From Rotaria macrura (Eukaryota; Rotifera; Eurotatoria; Philodinida; Philodinidae): 64,000 nt of DNA. The number at the start of each line of letters is the position of its first letter. Within the stretch, counting starts at the first letter, position 1. The notes below the pieces were generated by a model. That model did no database searches and was not told the origin of the DNA. It worked only from the letters and a program-made list of their open reading frames with translations. Location: contig OENT01000046.1 in assembly GCA_900239685.1 (NCBI GenBank), positions 186,001 to 250,000 on the forward strand, written 5' to 3'. This document shows, in pieces, positions 50,701-61,331 of this stretch. Position numbers and translations under genes: made by a program.

Positions 50701-52739
50701 TCACGAAAATTCGTAGAACGATGAGTGAAATATTAAATCGAATCATTTTGCAAACGAGTGTATTCAATAGAGTCGCTGTTTCATTGCTAAACATACTATT
50801 GGATTGATGAAATCAGTCGTACGAACTTGTCGGAATTTGAATTTTCTTGAATATTTAATATTTATTCATAGATCGTCGATGAAAACAACAATTCATATTT
50901 GATGAATTTCACTCGAATTAAAGATAGGATTGTATCATAATAAGTGATCACTTGGAGACGCATTCTATTGCCATCGAATATTCCGCCTCACTCCACCAGA
51001 ATAAAGTGGCATGCCATTATACAGTGTCTTGGCACATCGTTACTTTTTCCATGACCTTCTTATTAGGGTAACACCTTCTAATATGTCTTAAACTCAGAAT
51101 GTCCCGTGTTTCAACAAATTTCATTTTAATTCTCTTTTTTTGCCATATCGAGCAGTCTTTTGTTTTGTAGACTTGCACTTTTGGAGGTCGAGAAAATAAT
51201 CCACATTCTTTTATTTTTTGTTTAGTATGTAATATCTGGCGAGAGTGTTCGAATTTTGCGAATTACAGATGTATTAGAAGGATATGGTCTTCTGATTAAA
51301 AGCATTTGATCTTTTATCTGAACATTGTCTCATACAGAGGGTGAGAGTTCTGTCGAGACAAGGAAGAGAATAGTTGAAATAGATACGCTCGAACGCCATG
51401 CGGAAGGTATTGAAAGAATGAATATCAGTATATCACAATAAAGTGAGAGATATAAAGTGGAGTGAGTAGAAGTACAAATACACAACAAGCATCTAGACAA
51501 CATCAGTGGCGGATATCCCATCACAGGAGTGCGGAGGGAGGACGAGAGGTGCAGATGAATTTCTTTAGTTCTAAATTACACAAACGATTGAACCTGTGTA
51601 CAGTACTCGAAGCTAATCAGAAAAAAGAAAACACCGCTATTTAACTCATTAACAAACCTGATCTTTATAAAAACCTGATACAGATTGCATTACTTAGATT
51701 TATCATATGATATATGAAAGTAGAAGGGAGGAGAGTATGATGACTTAGAAATAGGATTCCTCACCTCTGTATGTGTTTCAATTCGATTGCCTTTTTTTAA
51801 AATGTATAGTTTCATAACTATATCTCTCGGATTCAATCCTGAATACGATTGAAAAATATATTAGTAGAGCAACTGTTGAAGCTGTATGAAGTAGAAATGT
51901 AATCTTAAATTCAACGATCAGATTAATTCTATTGATCTAATCAATTTGACCTAAAATTATATGATTGAAATAAAAATGCGTTAAGAAATTCTTTCTTTCG
52001 CAATCTATGATCGTATATTGGTACTATAAAATGTTATGAATCAGTTTAGATTCAAGCGAAGGTATGAAATTCTGTCTTTTTATTATTGTTTAGTCTTAAT
52101 ATTAATCTTGATAGCGTCTATAATCATCATTAGTTTAAGAGATTTTAGTCAGAAAAGTACGAATTACATTGATTAATTTACACGTTTATTAAGTGCATTT
52201 TCAACCGTCGTTTAGTTTGTAATTCTCTTAATCCCGTAGAGGCAGATTTTCTTAATAGATATAATTTCAATCCTTATCAAACTGACAAGAAACAAGTGAC
52301 ATTTTTTATAACCGAGATTCACCTTTGTAAGAATTATATCTGCTGCCATTCCTATTTCGGATTCATTCCAAGTACAAAGTTTTCGCATAATCTCTAGTAT
52401 TTTTTTACATATTAATGACTTGTGCAAATGATTATCTTACGTGTAGTTCAAGTAACCAACAATGACAGAGGATTGATAAATACACACAGTTTTTTACTTT
52501 ACTAAACGTAAAGAAAATTCGATTTTAAAATAGCGAGGGTATTAGTTTCTTCGATTTCAATAATGGTGTCATTAAAATAGTAATTGAATACATGAGAACT
52601 ATTTATGTATTAACAGCATATAGAGGATCATGCTCATCAAAGGATATATATAAAGAGAGAGAGTAATAATCCATTAGTTGATAAAATTATTTTGCATTAC
52701 TATTCTACACTCTCCTATTTTACATCCGAAGCACCAGAA
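47781..52739. other. Large gene-free stretch downstream of the Hox gene (5.0 kb)
   Basis: AT-rich. No open frame with coding character on either strand; short frames at 49609-49965, 51330-51644 and 52212-52427 are read as chance. A GC-richer patch at about 51500-51560 (GTGGCGGATATC, GGAGGGAGGACGAGAGG) stands out but has no partner or repeat end visible. Confidence 0.5.
52645..52655 (+). promoter_or_regulatory. TATA-like box of the secreted peptide gene
   Basis: TATATATAAAG about 85 bp before the start codon at 52740. The spacing would put transcription start near 52675-52685, leaving a 5' UTR of some 55-65 nt. Confidence 0.45.
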
Positions 52740-53166
52740 ATGCAAGTGAGTTTGGTTCTGCAACATAGCACTATATACTGTATAATTTGATGTTTGATAT
52801 TTTTTTGACAAATAGAATTTCGCCATAGTTTCAATTGTCCTTATTCTATTCATGCATATTCATTATCTATGTGGTGTTTCATCAACTAGACTCAATGCAC
52901 ATGTTGAAAGATCCAAAAGATCAGATGATTCTTTACTTCCAAGTGACACATTTTCATTAGTTACCGATGAAAAATTACTCAAGTTAAAACAACTTGCCGA
53001 TCATACTCATGGCTTGAAATTATACGAATTGTATCATACTGTTGATTATTATGTTCAAACTGCTCGAAAAAACAATGAATATATTCTATGGAAATATGAT
53101 ATCGACGAAGAAAGCCTGATTCTTGCATTGAGACAAAATTTACATGGAATTCTCTACTACGGTTAA
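52740..53166 (+). CDS. Small secreted protein or neuropeptide-like precursor (118 aa), family unknown
   Basis: Two coding exons, 52740-52745 (Met-Gln) and 52816-53166, joined in phase 0. The N-terminus MQNFAIVSIVLILFMHIHYL is a clear signal peptide. A basic site RSKRSDDS near residue 34 could be a convertase (KR) cleavage site. The body has no cysteines outside the signal region and is rich in Leu, Tyr and charged residues. The C-terminus ends HGILYYG, so a final glycine stands directly before the stop, as in peptides that are amidated. No family was recognised. A TATA-like box lies upstream and AATAAA at 53253-53258. The gene converges on the Rieske gene 233 bp away. Confidence 0.7.
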
Positions 53167-53252
53167 AACTTGCGAGCAAGAATATCATAGATATGCCATT
53201 GTTTGTGTGTTTGAAGAAAAATCTACTATTGCTATTTGAAGAAGAACAAGGA

Positions 53253-53258
53253 AATAAA
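53253..53258 (+). promoter_or_regulatory. Polyadenylation signal of the secreted peptide gene
   Basis: AATAAA 87 nt past the stop at 53164-53166. Confidence 0.45.
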
Positions 53259-53399
53259 AAATTGAGTTTAATTTTTATATGAATGCAAAAAAAATCATTG
53301 ATGGTAGAATGATTCTTTCTTATGCAAAAGAATATAATAAACTAGTTCAAAAAAGTGACAAATAGAGGAACGGGTTCATGGTTCTTGCATAATTAATTT

Positions 53400-54784
53400 C
53401 TAACCAATGATAACGGTATTTTCATCTTTGAATACATATTGGGGAACATCAAGGTTGAGTGGTGCTGGACCTTTACGTATACGTCCTGAACCATCATAAT
53501 GTGAGCCATGACATGGACAATAATAACCTCCGTAGTCACCAGCATTTGCAATTGGAATACAACCTTAGAACAGAAGAGTGACAACGTATAGTGAATTATA
53601 TTCTATGTGCTTTCACTCATGGATGAATCATACCAAGATGAGTACAAATACCAATGACAATAAGCCATTCAGGTTTTTGTACGCGTTGCGCATCTTCTTG
53701 TGGATCACGTAATAGACTAACATTGACACCTTGTTCTCGTGCTATTTCTTGTGCTGTTCGATGACGAACAAATATTGGTTTGTTACGCCATTCAAATACA
53801 GCACTTTTTCCTTCGGCAACAGCTGAAAGATTGATTTCTACTTTGGCAAGAGACATAACATCTTTAGCTGGACCAACAAAAGAAACTATATCTCGAACAA
53901 TATATTTAGCCATATAAGCTGATGTTATAGCCATACCTTGAAAAATAAAAATGAAAGAATTAAAACAAAATATCTAAATGCAGAAGATCGGACAGTCGAG
54001 TTTTATTACTACGAGTTTCCTAAAATTATGTTTTTGTCCTAAGGATTTATAAGGTTGGGAATGGTTCTCGTAGTCGTGAAGAATATTTGAATGAAGTCAA
54101 CAGATGGCGATGTAAGGTGTAGAAAAACGAAGGGCAAAAGTAAGAAAACAAATTTTCTATAATTCTACAGATTTTTGATAGTTGTTTAATATAGATATCT
54201 GATTTCAAGACTTTCTTATATCTACAATTCCGATTCGTATTATCCTAAATCTGTAAAATTATTGTATGGAATAATTGGAATTGTCGTTTGGTTTATGTAG
54301 AATTGTAACAATAATATAAAATATGAAGTCTGTGACGAACTCAAACTAGACTTACCAACTGGAGCTAAATATGAGTATGGCGCAGTGGCATCACCAGCTT
54401 CACGATATGATTTCGATGCGTCGAGACGTGCTTTACGACGATAATGATCGAAGCTTGGTACTTGAATATCAGTATGCGCATGACGCACACTAAGAGCAGC
54501 TTAAGACGACAAGAAAAGGAAAGTAACTTTATTGTTTCCAGAAAACAAAAGTCGAAGAGAAATATTTTACATGTGAGACCACTAGTAATTGAAGCATTTC
54601 CACGTAATAAAAGTTTACTCATTGAAACAATTGTTTTTGGAGTTGATGCTTTTGGTACAGGAATATGTTCATGCTCAGCATCATGATGATCATCTTCAAC
54701 TTTCATCGGTACTGGTCTAGCCATCTGCCGAATGAAACTTGTTGTCACTTGAGTGATACGTTTGTTGCACATTTGCATGGCCAT
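53400..54784 (-). CDS. UQCRFS1: Rieske iron-sulfur protein of the cytochrome bc1 complex
   Basis: Nuclear-coded subunit of mitochondrial complex III that passes electrons from ubiquinol to cytochrome c1. Minus-strand exons 54784-54571, 54499-54356, 53936-53634 and 53563-53400 keep phase; 274 residues, the same as human. The order is a presequence with a His/Asp/Glu-rich stretch ([10 protein letters not shown]), [19 protein letters not shown], a membrane helix region ([19 protein letters not shown]), then the Rieske domain. The 2Fe-2S ligands are C217 and H219 (CTHLGC) and C236 and H239 (CPCHGSHYD); C222 and C238 form the disulfide. An intron splits the codon between Leu220 and C222. An acceptor-like TTTCAG ends 2 nt before the ATG. 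Confidence 0.96.
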
Positions 54785-54845
54785 ATCTGAAATACATTTA
54801 AACAATGAGATCAGTTCGCGCCTATTATATCTAGAAATCAAGAAT

Positions 54846-55220
54846 ATGTCGTTGCACTGTAAACCAGTTTATCTTATCGTATATGTTTGTATGGGTATAT
54901 TCATTTTTTGTTTTGAATTATTCTACCGTTGGATAAATCAAACATATGACATACGTATTCGTATATGTCCAACTGTATTCTATATAGAATTTAAACAATT
55001 GTCTAAAGTTCAATCGTCAAATTGGTTAGAACATAAAATTCATAATTTGATTGAAGTACTTTATTCAATCAATGATCCATGTTCAAGTAAAGAGCTAAAA
55101 TTAAACTTCCATTCAATATTCATTTATCTTCGATATTTATGGCTAAGTATCATCAGTGTTTATTCTTGTCTGGCGATAAAATATGCTATGAAGTTCGAAA
55201 AAATTGAAATAAAATTATAA
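54846..55220 (+). CDS. Small membrane protein with two TM segments (124 aa), family unknown
   Basis: Single exon reading MSLHCKPVYLIVYVCMG at the start. The first TM is near residues 8-24 (VYLIVYVCMGIFIFCFELF) and the second near 103-118 (LWLSIISVYSCLAIKY). The loop between is polar. The ATG was chosen over the upstream in-frame codons because TATATCTAG ends 11 nt before it and could act as a splice acceptor. Head to head with the Rieske gene, 61 bp between start codons. No family was recognised; an AT-rich chance frame cannot be excluded, but two well-formed helices and a shared 5' region favour a gene. Confidence 0.5.
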   Translation: MSLHCKPVYLIVYVCMGIFIFCFELFYRWINQTYDIRIRICPTVFYIEFKQLSKVQSSNWLEHKIHNLIEVLYSINDPCSSKELKLNFHSIFIYLRYLWLSIISVYSCLAIKYAMKFEKIEIKL

Positions 55221-57290
55221 AAATATTTCTTCTGGTCAAAATGAAACCAGAAATTTAATGTTTTCGATGTGTCGTAGTCGTAAGGAAACAAAATAGTTTT
55301 ATCTATAAACAAACAAATATTAATTAGAAAAATATGTTTCACTATTTGAGCTTTTCTACCAATGCGTAAAAATGATTTCGTCATTATTTTCTCTAGTCTG
55401 AATTTCAACTTTAACAGATGTTTTTCATAGGCTGAAAGAATTTTTTCGGAATAGCCTATTAGAAAAATAGATTCGACATGACTGAATCGTTCGTGTTACA
55501 GGTCCATTTAGCAAAATCGTATTATGGCGCCATTTTATTATAACTACAGCAGTAAATGATAAATGCCATGTACCGTAAACAAAGTGTAGATGAAATAGAT
55601 CATTCAAAATTATTCGGGCTTCATGATTTCCTTCAAGTAAATTTGATTTATTACATGTATTCTATGTTTTCGTTTGACCAATGAATTTAGGAAACTGCCC
55701 TTGTTCATCTATTCTAGGTAATAGAAACAATAGAATGGTTTTTGTAATCGAAAAATATATTCTTACAAGCTAAAGAACAATTTCTTTTTCTGTATTGTTG
55801 CTTCCGTATTAACTTGTGTAATATTTGTTAACTTTGCAAACTAACCATGTAAAATAGGACTAGTGGATAAATAATAACGTCTATGAAAAATATGGAATGC
55901 AATGTATATTGGAATTTGACTAGATGACTATAGAAACGTGTTCATAGTGTGGATGAGAAAGAAGTTGAAATGTATTTTCGACAAACTCAACGAATCCTGT
56001 ACTTAGAAACTTGCATGAGCATATTGGCTAGAATCACCATTGAAACAAAACTGAAGTCCTCAATTGTTATACATTCCAGATGCTATTATACCCGTATGGT
56101 TAATAGCGTCATCTACCGACAGCGTTGTATTTGAAGAGAAATCTATAGTGCAGTAAAATTAAGTCTATCAAATTTAATATCTAGAATAGATATTTGTTCA
56201 TATTATTTTCATATTTAACTCAAATCTATCAGTCGTCGATAGTATTTTTCGGAATCACCACTCAATAGAATTTCGGTAGCTTTATGAGTAGCCATTGATG
56301 TTCAAAGTCAAAGAGCAACAATCAATTGTTATTGTCAAAGATGTATTCTTTTGTCGACAGTGTCATATTCTAAAATTTAATTAGATGAAATTCATCCCTA
56401 GTGCTTGAAATGAACATCATCATGATTGCTCCTAATCAGTCAAAAGCATTTTAATCTTGTCTTTCTAACGGCAACAAGCAATTACGAAGAAAACTTAATT
56501 GACTTTCACGCTCAAGTAGTAATATTTTTGTTTATAATTCGCAAACTAACTCCTACATTCGTAATTTTGAGATGTAAAACTCTTGATAGTCATTTTCAAG
56601 AGAGCCTTCAAAAATAAAGTAATGCGTAGTAGTGATTGAATAGAATATCATATTAGTCGATCGTTTTAATGAGTTTCTCATGTTCACTTGCAACTAACTA
56701 TCTAAAGTAAGTCCATCGGTCAATAACGATCAGGATATGATGAGTTCAAACACTTGAATATTTATCGTTATCAGTCTTATGAATATCGTGTAGTCAACAA
56801 ATGCAGACATAATACACTGATCATGTTTTATAATATGAAACTCTACTGATAAACAATATACGTACAATGCAAGTTATACTACCATAACCGCCAATTGATT
56901 CATTCACGATTATAATGCATATTATTGCTGTTTTTTTCAAGTTGAAAAATGGCTCAATGTAGACTGTAGAAAAAATTATAAATGAAAAGTCTGAAATTCG
57001 CATTTCTGTCAAACTATACTTTCATCTACTTGGTTTTAAAGTCGAAATTCCTGAAAACTGAAAAGAAGAGAAACCTTAATTTTTCAAATTCACAATTGTT
57101 TAATCTGAGAAGTTTTATCCATTTCTCCATGTGACGATTCTTGTTACCAATAAATCACATGAGACAAACTTCTATGACTAAATGTTTACTAGATACGTTA
57201 AAAAGCAATTGATTTTATTGGTTCCAAAATTAAAGTTCTCTAAAACTGAAAATTCGGCATAGCAATGCTGATTTTCAGCTTGATTTTATT
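55221..57290. other. Intergenic, no gene seen (2.1 kb)
   Basis: AT-rich; weak open frames at 55949-56134, 56426-56617 and 56821-57012 lack coding character. Minus-strand AATAAA signals for the downstream glycohydrolase lie at 57214-57219 and 57285-57290. Confidence 0.5.
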
Positions 57291-58739
57291 TTACGTGTCG
57301 ACTTCCCAATTCGATTTTCCTAGTTCATCATTATTTTTTTTCGAGCCTTGTTGGGAATTATTAGGTTTCGGCGAAGGTTTATTAGGCAAATCATGATCAT
57401 TGGATTGTTTATTGCTTTCAAGTGAAGTGGCCGATTGCTTTTTTATCTGTTTTTGAACTTTCGAATCGTATTGAGGGCCACATGCATTGTTCGAGTTAGA
57501 ATTAGAAGAGTTTGCTGAAACCGTAACCTTAGGCATCGATTCTGCTGCATTTTTTCTGCTTGAATGCCGATCCGTTGAATGAACTTGCATAGACGAGGAT
57601 TCTTTTTGTGCACTGTCATCCAAGGCGATTGTCTTTCCTTCGTGGTAAAGCCAGTCACTGATGTCTCGAATCAAATCTTTAGCATAAAGTTTACTAAGCC
57701 ATTCTTCAGGAATAGAATTCAGACCAAAAAAAGCTCCCGCTAACTGACCATAAATGGCAGCTGTTGTGTCCGTATCGTCTCCAAGATTGACCGAAGCAAG
57801 AGCACCATCTTGGAATGATTCTTTATGTTTCCAAAAAGCCCATAAAGCAGCTTCAAGCGCACTTATTACATAACCTTTACCACGAATACCTGTATCATAA
57901 CCATCTATTTTCTGATATGAACCATTAGCTACAACTAGTACTTCTTCATGAAGATCTTTCGAGCCAAACCAATGTCTATGACTAGCATAAAATGATTTGT
58001 CAATCAAAGCCTCCAACGATTCACCCCTCACGGCAGCAACGATGAGAGCTCCATAATAACGGCATGCATCAACAGCTCTTTCATCGCCATGAGTTAACCT
58101 TGCACTCTCACCGGAAAGTTGAACGGCCAAAAGAGGATCTCGAAAGAAGAAGAGTGGTACTGGAGTAAGACGCATGAGAGCTCCGTTTCCAGCTTTCCCT
58201 GGTTTACTACAGTTGACATCAAAATTAGGTAGTTTACTCCTGACCTCTTCGAACGAAAGTTTATCAACATCATTTTCTGTTCTTAACGAGAAAACTTTCA
58301 TAACCTCTTTTTGACGTCGACCAAACTGCTCCAATGAAGTACGAGTTGTACTACCAATATCAAAGCAATGTCCTGTAGATGAAAGATAACCGTGTTTGTG
58401 CCACCATTTATAGCGAACCAGTTGATCATACGGATCATACTTTTGCCTTGTAAGTAAAGAAGAGGCTAGACATAATGCCATTGAAGTATCATCGGTCCAT
58501 TGTCCTGCTTTCAAGCCCCACGTACCTCCAGATTGAAGTTTTTTAACAGGATTCTCTACAAGATATTGATGAGGTCGAAATTCCACACTGGCTCCTAGGG
58601 CATCTCCCACGGCGAGACCTATCATAGATCCACGGATACGATTAAGCTCTGCGATTTCTTCTGGTTTCTGACATTCAGCTGGTTTATCAAGTCGAATTTG
58701 ATGAGGAAGTACACGATCATGTGGTGACGGAAATTTCAT
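57291..58739 (-). CDS. ADP-ribosylglycohydrolase (DraG/ARH-type), intronless
   Basis: Hydrolase that removes ADP-ribose from modified substrates using two divalent metals. One exon, 482 residues. Residues 35-365 form the domain: RGSMIGLAVGDALGASVEF (GDALG 45-49), GQWTDDTSMA (WTDDT 81-85), GKAGNGALMRLTPV (184-194), LTHGDERAVDAC (215-226) and LGDDTDTTAAIYGQLAG (319-335). These carry the acidic metal ligands (Asp83, Asp84, Asp321, Asp322 and Asp324 by position in the motifs). The last 110 residues are low complexity (Ser, Asn, Lys, Gln) and not part of the family. The domain resembles the bacterial and fungal form more than animal ARH1/ARH3 as I remember them. No introns, where neighbours have 2-17, suggests horizontal transfer, which is common in bdelloids. 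An acceptor-like TCTTTTAG lies 18 nt before the ATG. Confidence 0.93.
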   Translation of the reverse strand: MKFPSPHDRVLPHQIRLDKPAECQKPEEIAELNRIRGSMIGLAVGDALGASVEFRPHQYLVENPVKKLQSGGTWGLKAGQWTDDTSMALCLASSLLTRQKYDPYDQLVRYKWWHKHGYLSSTGHCFDIGSTTRTSLEQFGRRQKEVMKVFSLRTENDVDKLSFEEVRSKLPNFDVNCSKPGKAGNGALMRLTPVPLFFFRDPLLAVQLSGESARLTHGDERAVDACRYYGALIVAAVRGESLEALIDKSFYASHRHWFGSKDLHEEVLVVANGSYQKIDGYDTGIRGKGYVISALEAALWAFWKHKESFQDGALASVNLGDDTDTTAAIYGQLAGAFFGLNSIPEEWLSKLYAKDLIRDISDWLYHEGKTIALDDSAQKESSSMQVHSTDRHSSRKNAAESMPKVTVSANSSNSNSNNACGPQYDSKVQKQIKKQSATSLESNKQSNDHDLPNKPSPKPNNSQQGSKKNNDELGKSNWEVDT

Positions 58740-59735
58740 AATTTGAAAATGGTTTCACTAAAAGAACAATCTACAAGACAAGGGCAATAATTCAATATTG
58801 AGAGAAAGTTTGAAATTTAGAATGGAAAATCATAAAAAACACAATTAAATATATGAATGGCAACTATCTTAAATGTTACAATTAAAAAAGAGTGGTAGGT
58901 CAATGTTGGTAGAGCGAACAGTTTTAAGAAGTACTTTAGTACTCCTCTGAATATATATTTCAGTTATTTTCAACGTACCTATATTGATCTATTTCCCTAT
59001 TGCGTTTCCTATGTCAATCAATGTTGCCTTCTCTCTATCGTTGTTTTCTGTGCTCATCTCCTTCTCTATTATTCCTCTTAGATAAACAGGTGTTGTATGT
59101 CAAGTAGGAACACTCTGGACGTATGAAATAGTTCATTGAACAATTATTACCGATACGAGGCGGTAAGTTACTAAATCCAATTTATTATAATAATATTTCT
59201 CATTACTTTCACATTAATCGTTTCATACAGGACTGCAGCTTCTGTTTTTATACTACAAGAAAGAGAATTGATTTATGCGTATATACAAGTCAAATTTTTT
59301 TTCCAAATTACCCTAACAATGAAGTTACCAGTGATATAAAATTAGATAACTTTAAACGTTTGCGTCATCTGTTGTATTAATAAAGCGAACGCATCGATCA
59401 ATTTTAGTGTGAGAAGAATTTTTCTAGAATTTTCACCGACGTCCCTTTTTTTATTAATTTCAATATAGACCATTGATTAATACATATTTTTTCTTTGAAC
59501 TATGGAAAAATTCAAATAGGTCTTCGAGTGACTTGTCAAGGAAGAAAACACAAATATGCTTATAAACGTATTAGATATATCCTATGTCATAGAAGTTTTC
59601 TGTGTTAATCATTTTGTTAAAACAAGTTCACGAAATCTCGATAGTTGAGAAAAAGTATGCAGCGTAAAAACACTGAAGCAAATAGATTCTTCATAACTAA
59701 TATCTGCTTTTCAGAATATCATAGCTAGTCTACCT

Positions 59736-59835
59736 AGGAGAATCCTTCCGACAATCAGATGCGATCGGATCGAATAGAAACTCGATCGGATTCTACATGA
59801 ATTCCTATAAAACCGAGTGAATTCTTTCGGATTCA
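59736..59835. repeat. CGGAT-rich dispersed repeat, copy 2 (short)
   Basis: Opens AGGAGAATCCTTCCGAC and contains GCGATCGGATCG, CTCGATCGGATTC and TTTCGGATTC. It matches the opening and word content of the stretch at 35073-35420. Looks like a truncated copy of the same family. Confidence 0.55.
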
Positions 59836-61181
59836 TTTAACTGAATACCTTGACACATTTCAGGATCAAAAAAGGCTTCAGTAAAATGATGAGCACCAAA
59901 ATATCTTTTAAGTTGAAACATTTGCTTAAAGATTTGTTGGGAGAGGGATATACTGTAGTTCCGTACAGATAAAATCTTCAGTGCACGATCATTTCACATC
60001 GAACGCATTAAAATATCATCGGTAAGTTCTTTACTCCGTTGAAATATTGTTGTAAGCATTATTTTATAATAACAAATAATGCACGTGGATATTTTATAAT
60101 AGTGTTGTTTTCAAGAAGTAGATAGCATTGAAACATTTGAATTCACTATGTGACACTATTAAAAATGACAATCCAATTGCCTACGAAAAGAGAAAAACAA
60201 AATTCCTATTGTTGTTCTTTAACAGAAGAAAATCCTTACTTATGTTCTTCCAAAGGAGCGAGTGTGAGAAATACAGCTCTCAACTAGCTACCTTTTAGTT
60301 GCTTAGTTACTACCGTAAATAATTTTTCTCGCATTCTATGAATGAATCATTGTTTCAGTCAACTACAATTTTCAGCTCATGACTCATGAGGTTGAATTAA
60401 AAAATGACTCTCTAAATTCGTTTTCATAGGAGGATGTGGATGTAATGAAATATGATCATAACCATTAAAACCGGAATAAATCAATGAATTTCATAGAAAG
60501 AATAGAATTCCGATAGCTCATCTTTTGTTAGCAAAGGTAAAAAAATATGAGGATAAAGAGCCTTCGTTCTCTCACTCAGCCTGATGTTGATGTAGTTACG
60601 TGAGGGGAAAGGGAGAAAGTACATTGGTTGCACGTGAGGATTGGTTAGGTAATGTGCTTTTCGATATTAGTATAATACAGTCACACACTAAGTTATATTG
60701 AAAAATTAAATACTTAGCTTAATTTTCATTCTCTTTTGCACTCTACCAGCCAACTTTAACAATAAGTTAACTACATTTAACACATGAAAGTAATATTTAT
60801 TTTAATATTTCTGAGATTCGTCAAATGGATCTCATGCAATTGTTAAGTTGCTTATCAGTGTTCAAGAAATGAAGATATCTGTGTTTTTAGTGGTTCGATG
60901 GCCACATATTTTAAGAATTCTGCGCCAACTCTGCTCAGCTTCGATACATTAATGCATCGAATACGTTAACAGATATAACTAATGGTGAATAAAATCGATC
61001 ATCTTTTTCAAAATCTCTCTACATAGATTTATTTTCTAATTGTGCACTATCGATCTGTCTCTCTTCTTCTCTTATTTAGTGATTTAGTCTTATTCATCCA
61101 TGTATGTCTTCCTCACGTTATAAACACTATATGCATACACATTTGTTTACAAAATTGACTTTCGTTTTCTTTTCATAGGCT

Positions 61182-61331
61182 ATGCAATCAATAGGAGTTC
61201 GAAAAGCTGTCAACTCCAACTCCATTTCGACTCTGTTGTTAAAAGTATCAACTTCGGAGTTGGAATGGCCCATCACTGCGAATGACACATGGCATGGTAT
61301 CAAACTTTGGGATGGCTGGAAATCTCTTTGA
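61182..61331 (+). CDS. Possible short coding fragment (49 aa), weak
   Basis: An ATG three bases behind a good acceptor (TTTTCTTTTCATAG) opens a frame starting MQSIGVRKAVNSNS and ending WHGIKLWDGWKSL before TGA. The composition is less AT-driven than chance frames nearby (four Trp in the last 21 residues). The minus strand also has a 116-codon frame over the same bases (61127-61477), so which strand codes, if either, is unclear. It could be an exon of a larger gene, a decayed gene or a chance frame. Confidence 0.2.
   Translation: MQSIGVRKAVNSNSISTLLLKVSTSELEWPITANDTWHGIKLWDGWKSL

Noticed and set aside
51500..51560. GC-rich patch with GTGGCGGATATC, resembling some transposon ends
   Set aside because: No inverted partner, target duplication or transposase frame is visible nearby; resemblance to one short word is not enough.
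53393..53584. 63-codon minus-strand frame over the last Rieske exon
   Set aside because: Out of frame with the CPCHGSHYD exon; the Rieske frame is certain.
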